DNA of 42,901 nucleotides. It comes from a virus. Each line of letters starts with the position of its first letter. Positions within the stretch are counted from its first letter, which is position 1. The stretch covers positions 1-42,901 of the IMG/VR virus record IMGVR_UViG_3300038761_000002, one strand, 5' to 3'. The notes under the pieces are model-generated. The model was not told the origin of the DNA and searched no databases. It was given only the letters and a program-made list of their open reading frames with translations. This document shows, piece by piece, positions 40,315-42,901 of this stretch. A program made the position numbers and the translations under genes.

Positions 40315-40848
40315 TTACGGATCCACGGCCGTAACAACATCCCCATAAATGGTTTCATATTCCAGGTAACAGGAAATTTTATTTTGAAGCTCCGTACAAA
40401 TACGGCGCGCCTCGCTTGCTGGGAGTTGATTCTTGGTATCTATCTTCAGCAACAGCAGCTCACTCCCCGCCTGCAAAGCGTACCGATCAGCCAAGTGGGT
40501 AGGGGTTAATGAAGCCCTCTTAAAGAACCCGTCAACTACACGCCCCAACAAGAAAGGCAGCATAGAAACCGGATAACGCCGCCCATCCACTTCGCCTTTC
40601 GCAAAGAACACAATCTTCGTTATTACAGCAGGCCCAATGCCATTATTTTGAAGTATAAAGGTAACGCGCCTGTTATCTGCACAGTCATCAATCCAAGTGT
40701 GCAACAAAGGCTTAACCGACAATTCGTTATGCCTTCGCTGAGCGGCACCATTCCGTGACGCCTCACCCAAGGCTGTAGCGGCAATCACCAGCGAAGATAC
40801 CGATAAACACAGCGTGAAAACCGGCTGAACAGCATCCCACAACGTCAT
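40315..40848 (-). CDS. Membrane-anchored protein behind the integrase, 177 aa
   Basis: One N-terminal membrane helix (about 7-28, VQPVFTLCLSVSSLVIAATALG) precedes a soluble domain starting VKPLLHTWIDDCADNRRVTFILQNNGIGPAVITKIVFF, a beta-sandwich-like pattern. ATG 40848 overlaps the integrase stop as ATGA, so it is co-translated with integrase, an odd partner. This position is a common site for cargo genes. No family recognised; an exclusion or anti-phage role is only a possibility. Confidence 0.78.
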   Translation of the reverse strand: MTLWDAVQPVFTLCLSVSSLVIAATALGEASRNGAAQRRHNELSVKPLLHTWIDDCADNRRVTFILQNNGIGPAVITKIVFFAKGEVDGRRYPVSMLPFLLGRVVDGFFKRASLTPTHLADRYALQAGSELLLLKIDTKNQLPASEARRICTELQNKISCYLEYETIYGDVVTAVDP

Positions 40849-41966
40849 CCCCTCCCCCTCACACCAACAGATTCACTAAACTCAAACCGCTCACCCCGCC
40901 GCGCCGGCATATTCACATACCGGCGAAGACTATCCCAGCTATGGTGCAGGCTCACTTGCTGGATCTGGGGCACCGTCAGCCCGTCCTCACCCAACCGGGA
41001 AAGCGCCTCATGCCGTAAATCATGAAAGCGCAGATCAACGATACCCAGCATCTTGCAGGCCTCATTCCACCGGCTGCCCGCCGATTTCGGGTTAAAGTCC
41101 AACAGCGGGCCTTCATCACCCGGGAAATCCGCCAAGATCCGATCCACCACCTGCCGCCCAGCTTCCGGCAACACCGCCTCCACATCGCGATTCACCCTGC
41201 CTCCAGGGCTCTTAATGCCCCCCTCGACCAGATACACGCCATGCTCACGATCAAAACCACTACGGGGCAGCCTGGCTAACTCTTCCTGCCGGCGACCACT
41301 GTAAATGGCCAACCACATCAGATGCCACATAGGCACCCGCATCCTGCCAGATTGCCACCGCTCAAGCAGATAGGCATCCAGCCGCTTCAACTCATCGGCC
41401 GTCGGCCTTCGCTCCCGCTGGCTGGATTTCGATATCAACCGCCCCGCACGCAAAGCATCCACAGCATCAGACACAACAGCCGGGCTCACAGGCAAGCCCT
41501 GGGCATGCTGCAGGTACCGGATCACCAGCCGCAGAAATATCAAATCACTGTTCAGCGTAGAGGGCCCAACCCCCTTCGGGTGGCTGCGCGTAACAGGCTG
41601 CGCCCGCCGCCAGTGCACATGGTCAATGAAATCCCGAGCCACCAGGTCCACCACGCGCTTTTCCGCGATAGGCATATCCGCTAACGCCCGCAAAGCCGCA
41701 TTCTTACTGCGCCCGAAGTTATCCCCCACCGCCTCAAGATAAACCCGGATGCCATCACGCAACGACATATCTGCCCCGCCGGGCAGCTCAACATCACCCG
41801 TGGCCTCTAGTTCCGTCTCTCGCCGCCGGATCCATTCCTTAGCCAGCTGGCGCCTGCTGAACGTCTTAGACTCAGCCCGCATCCGCTCACCCGCCCGCAT
41901 CACCCGCACCTGCGCCCGGTACCGGGTTTCTCCTTTTGCATTCTTGCGTGCGACAATAGTACCCAC
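40845..41966 (-). CDS. Tyrosine recombinase integrase (dusA-targeting type), 373 aa
   Basis: The enzyme recombines attP with the dusA core. The catalytic set is visible: Arg226 (YSGRRQEEL), Lys252 (IKSPGG), HDLRH (His315, Arg318), His341/342 and nucleophile Tyr350 (HHSWDSLRRYVNM). An N-terminal arm-binding segment (GTIVARKNAKGETRYRAQVRVM) and a core-binding domain (about 70-170) precede. GTG 41966 with AGGGG upstream was chosen; the open frame to 42182 adds a non-integrase tail running through attR. It is divergent from dusA by 112 bp. Confidence 0.93.
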   Translation of the reverse strand: MGTIVARKNAKGETRYRAQVRVMRAGERMRAESKTFSRRQLAKEWIRRRETELEATGDVELPGGADMSLRDGIRVYLEAVGDNFGRSKNAALRALADMPIAEKRVVDLVARDFIDHVHWRRAQPVTRSHPKGVGPSTLNSDLIFLRLVIRYLQHAQGLPVSPAVVSDAVDALRAGRLISKSSQRERRPTADELKRLDAYLLERWQSGRMRVPMWHLMWLAIYSGRRQEELARLPRSGFDREHGVYLVEGGIKSPGGRVNRDVEAVLPEAGRQVVDRILADFPGDEGPLLDFNPKSAGSRWNEACKMLGIVDLRFHDLRHEALSRLGEDGLTVPQIQQVSLHHSWDSLRRYVNMPARRGERFEFSESVGVRGRG

Positions 41967-41985
41967 AACTCCACCCCTATCCCGA

Positions 41986-42058
41986 TTTGCACCACGTTTA
42001 GAAACGTGGTGCAAATATGGTGCAAATAAAGGTGGAAAATAGCACAGAATGGTGCAAA
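41986..42058. repeat. Right integrase arm-type sites and 30-bp inverted repeat
   Basis: A perfect inverted repeat, TTTGCACCACGTTT and AAACGTGGTGCAAA (41986-42015, two-base loop), contains the decamer GTGGTGCAAA. Further copies ATGGTGCAAA occur at 42017-42026 and 42049-42058. Spacing of 11 bp and then 32 bp keeps sites on one helix face. The repeats match those next to attL. They cover the integrase promoter region, so integrase may repress itself, and they also lie upstream of the new dusA start. Confidence 0.65.
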
Positions 42059-42078
42059 ACGTACAAGAATAGAGCGGA

Positions 42079-42901
42079 ATGAAAGAAACGGAAAAGCAGG
42101 CTAAAAGCGAAGAATCACGCGGGATTGCAGCAGATACGCTGGATAGAAGGCTGTCCGTAGCCCCGATGATGGACTGGACCACAAGGGACTACCGGTTTCT
42201 GGCCCGCCTGATCACCCGGCATACGCTGCTGTACACCGAAATGGTGGTAGCCCAGGCCATTCTGCACGGCGATCGTGACCGTTTCTTGAGTTTCAACGAC
42301 GAAGAGCACCCCGTGGCCCTGCAACTGGGAGGCAGCGACCCACAACAACTGGCCGAAGCCGCCCGCATCGCCGGAGACTACGGCTATGACGAGATCAATC
42401 TGAATGTGGGCTGCCCATCCGACCGGGTTCAACAGGGCAAGATCGGCGCGATTCTGATGGCCGAGCCGGAGCTGGTGGCGCGCTGTGTCGAAGCCATGCA
42501 GGCGGCGGTCCGCGTACCGGTGACGGTGAAAACCCGTATCGGCATCGATGACCAGGATGACTATGATTTCCTTTACCGGTTTGTAGGCCGCATGGAAGCC
42601 GCCGGCTGCACCAGCCTGACCATCCATGCCCGCAAGGCGATCCTTTCCGGCCTCTCCCCCAAGGAAAACCGGGATATCCCGCCGCTGATCTATCAGCGCG
42701 CCTATGCCATCAAGCAGGCCTTTCCGCACATCGAAATCATCCTTAACGGCGGCGTAAAGACACTGGATCAGGTACACGAACACATGGGGGAAGTGGATGG
42801 CGTCATGATTGGTCGCGAGGCCTACCAAAACCCCTACTTCCTGGCCGAGGCAGACCGGGTGGTATTTGGCGACGACCACGCCATTCCCAGCCGCCAGGCT
42901 A
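42079..42901 (+). CDS. dusA: tRNA-dihydrouridine synthase A with phage-supplied N-terminus (partial)
   Basis: DusA reduces uridines in the tRNA D-loop with FMN. The visible 274 codons include LSVAPMMDWT (FMN site), NLNVGCPSDRVQ with the catalytic Cys, TVKTRIGID, HARKAILSGLSPKENR and ILNGGV...GVMIGREAYQNP. The start is ATG 42079, the first after an in-frame stop at 42070. The first 26 codons (MKETEKQAKSEESRGIAADTLDRRLS) come from phage DNA and replace the host's MPDTVLMTDPTAHTTARTLDRRLS. The gene runs off the right edge. Its promoter must now be phage-derived; none is obvious. Confidence 0.93.
   Translation, partial: MKETEKQAKSEESRGIAADTLDRRLSVAPMMDWTTRDYRFLARLITRHTLLYTEMVVAQAILHGDRDRFLSFNDEEHPVALQLGGSDPQQLAEAARIAGDYGYDEINLNVGCPSDRVQQGKIGAILMAEPELVARCVEAMQAAVRVPVTVKTRIGIDDQDDYDFLYRFVGRMEAAGCTSLTIHARKAILSGLSPKENRDIPPLIYQRAYAIKQAFPHIEIILNGGVKTLDQVHEHMGEVDGVMIGREAYQNPYFLAEADRVVFGDDHAIPSRQA
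42156..42179 (+). repeat. attR core (24-bp identical direct repeat)
   Basis: Exact copy of 2608-2631, inside the codons VAPMMDW of dusA. Sequence to its right is host dusA; to its left is phage DNA. Reading continues in frame through the junction. Confidence 0.93.

Larger units (their letters stand above)
2608..42179. mobile_element. Complete lambda-like siphovirus prophage integrated in dusA
   Basis: The element spans attL to attR (39,548 bp from core start to core start). It contains integrase, CI/Cro/CII regulators, primase and helicase, a Q-like late activator, lysis cassette, terminase, portal, capsid and tail genes. Every essential structural class expected of a long non-contractile tailed phage is present except a recognisable tail assembly chaperone. 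Only one clear gene lesion is seen, a frameshift in an accessory cytosine methyltransferase. The prophage therefore looks potentially inducible. Confidence 0.95.

Noticed and set aside
40845-42182. Integrase starting at 42182
   Set aside because: The extra 72 residues run through attR and the arm repeats and do not look like an integrase N-terminus. GTG 41966 has a good ribosome site and starts at the usual arm-binding segment.

Overview
The window holds one complete prophage of about 39.5 kb, bounded by an identical 24-bp core (2608-2631 and 42156-42179), inserted in the 5' end of the host tRNA-dihydrouridine synthase gene dusA. The host is a GC-rich gammaproteobacterium, perhaps of the Alcanivorax or Marinobacter type; this is inferred from the style of the host genes and phage proteins, not from a marker gene. 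Left flank (1-2641): a minus-strand sulP transporter-universal stress protein operon and the orphaned first 34 codons of dusA. Right flank (42079-42901): the rest of dusA, which now reads from a phage-supplied start and N-terminus.

Layout, left to right. Beside attL are short repeats that look like integrase arm sites, two small accessory genes and a Dam methylase (2.6-4.4 kb). Next comes a minus-strand late operon, transcribed right to left from about 25.3 kb to 4.6 kb: holin, endolysin, nested Rz/Rz1, terminase small and large subunits, gpW, portal, ClpP-protease/major-capsid fusion, capsid cement protein, head-tail and tail-completion proteins, tail tube, tape measure, and a set of tail-tip and putative receptor-binding proteins. 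The set is that of a lambda-like long-tailed siphovirus. Upstream of the lysis genes lies a probable lambda-style late switch: a zinc-finger Q-like protein, a late promoter, an immediate terminator, and a leader carrying a tRNA-like structure with two more terminators.

The leftward early operon (30.4-25.4 kb, minus) encodes Cro, CII, a TOPRIM primase, a helicase and Q. Between helicase and Q is a striking inverted array of 10-bp repeats, a candidate replication origin. One plus-strand membrane gene with its own promoter sits inside this operon. CI (30464-31132, plus) is a self-cleaving LexA-type repressor. A second CI-controlled promoter at 32.1 kb drives a long rightward operon of small, tightly overlapping genes (32.2-40.25 kb), including a dNMP-kinase-like protein, a cupin-like protein, KilAC-like and PrtN-like regulators, a DUF2303 protein, a cytosine methyltransferase broken by a one-base frameshift, and a DHH phosphoesterase. 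A membrane protein and the tyrosine integrase (minus) close the element beside attR.

Working together: CI represses two matching early promoters through a shared operator, TTAGC-N4-GCTAA. Induction (RecA-dependent CI cleavage) would release both early operons. Q then lets late transcription pass several terminators. The least explained parts are the tRNA-like late leader, the origin-like inverted array, the nested start inside the protease-capsid fusion, and several single-gene membrane-protein insertions that could alter the lysogen.
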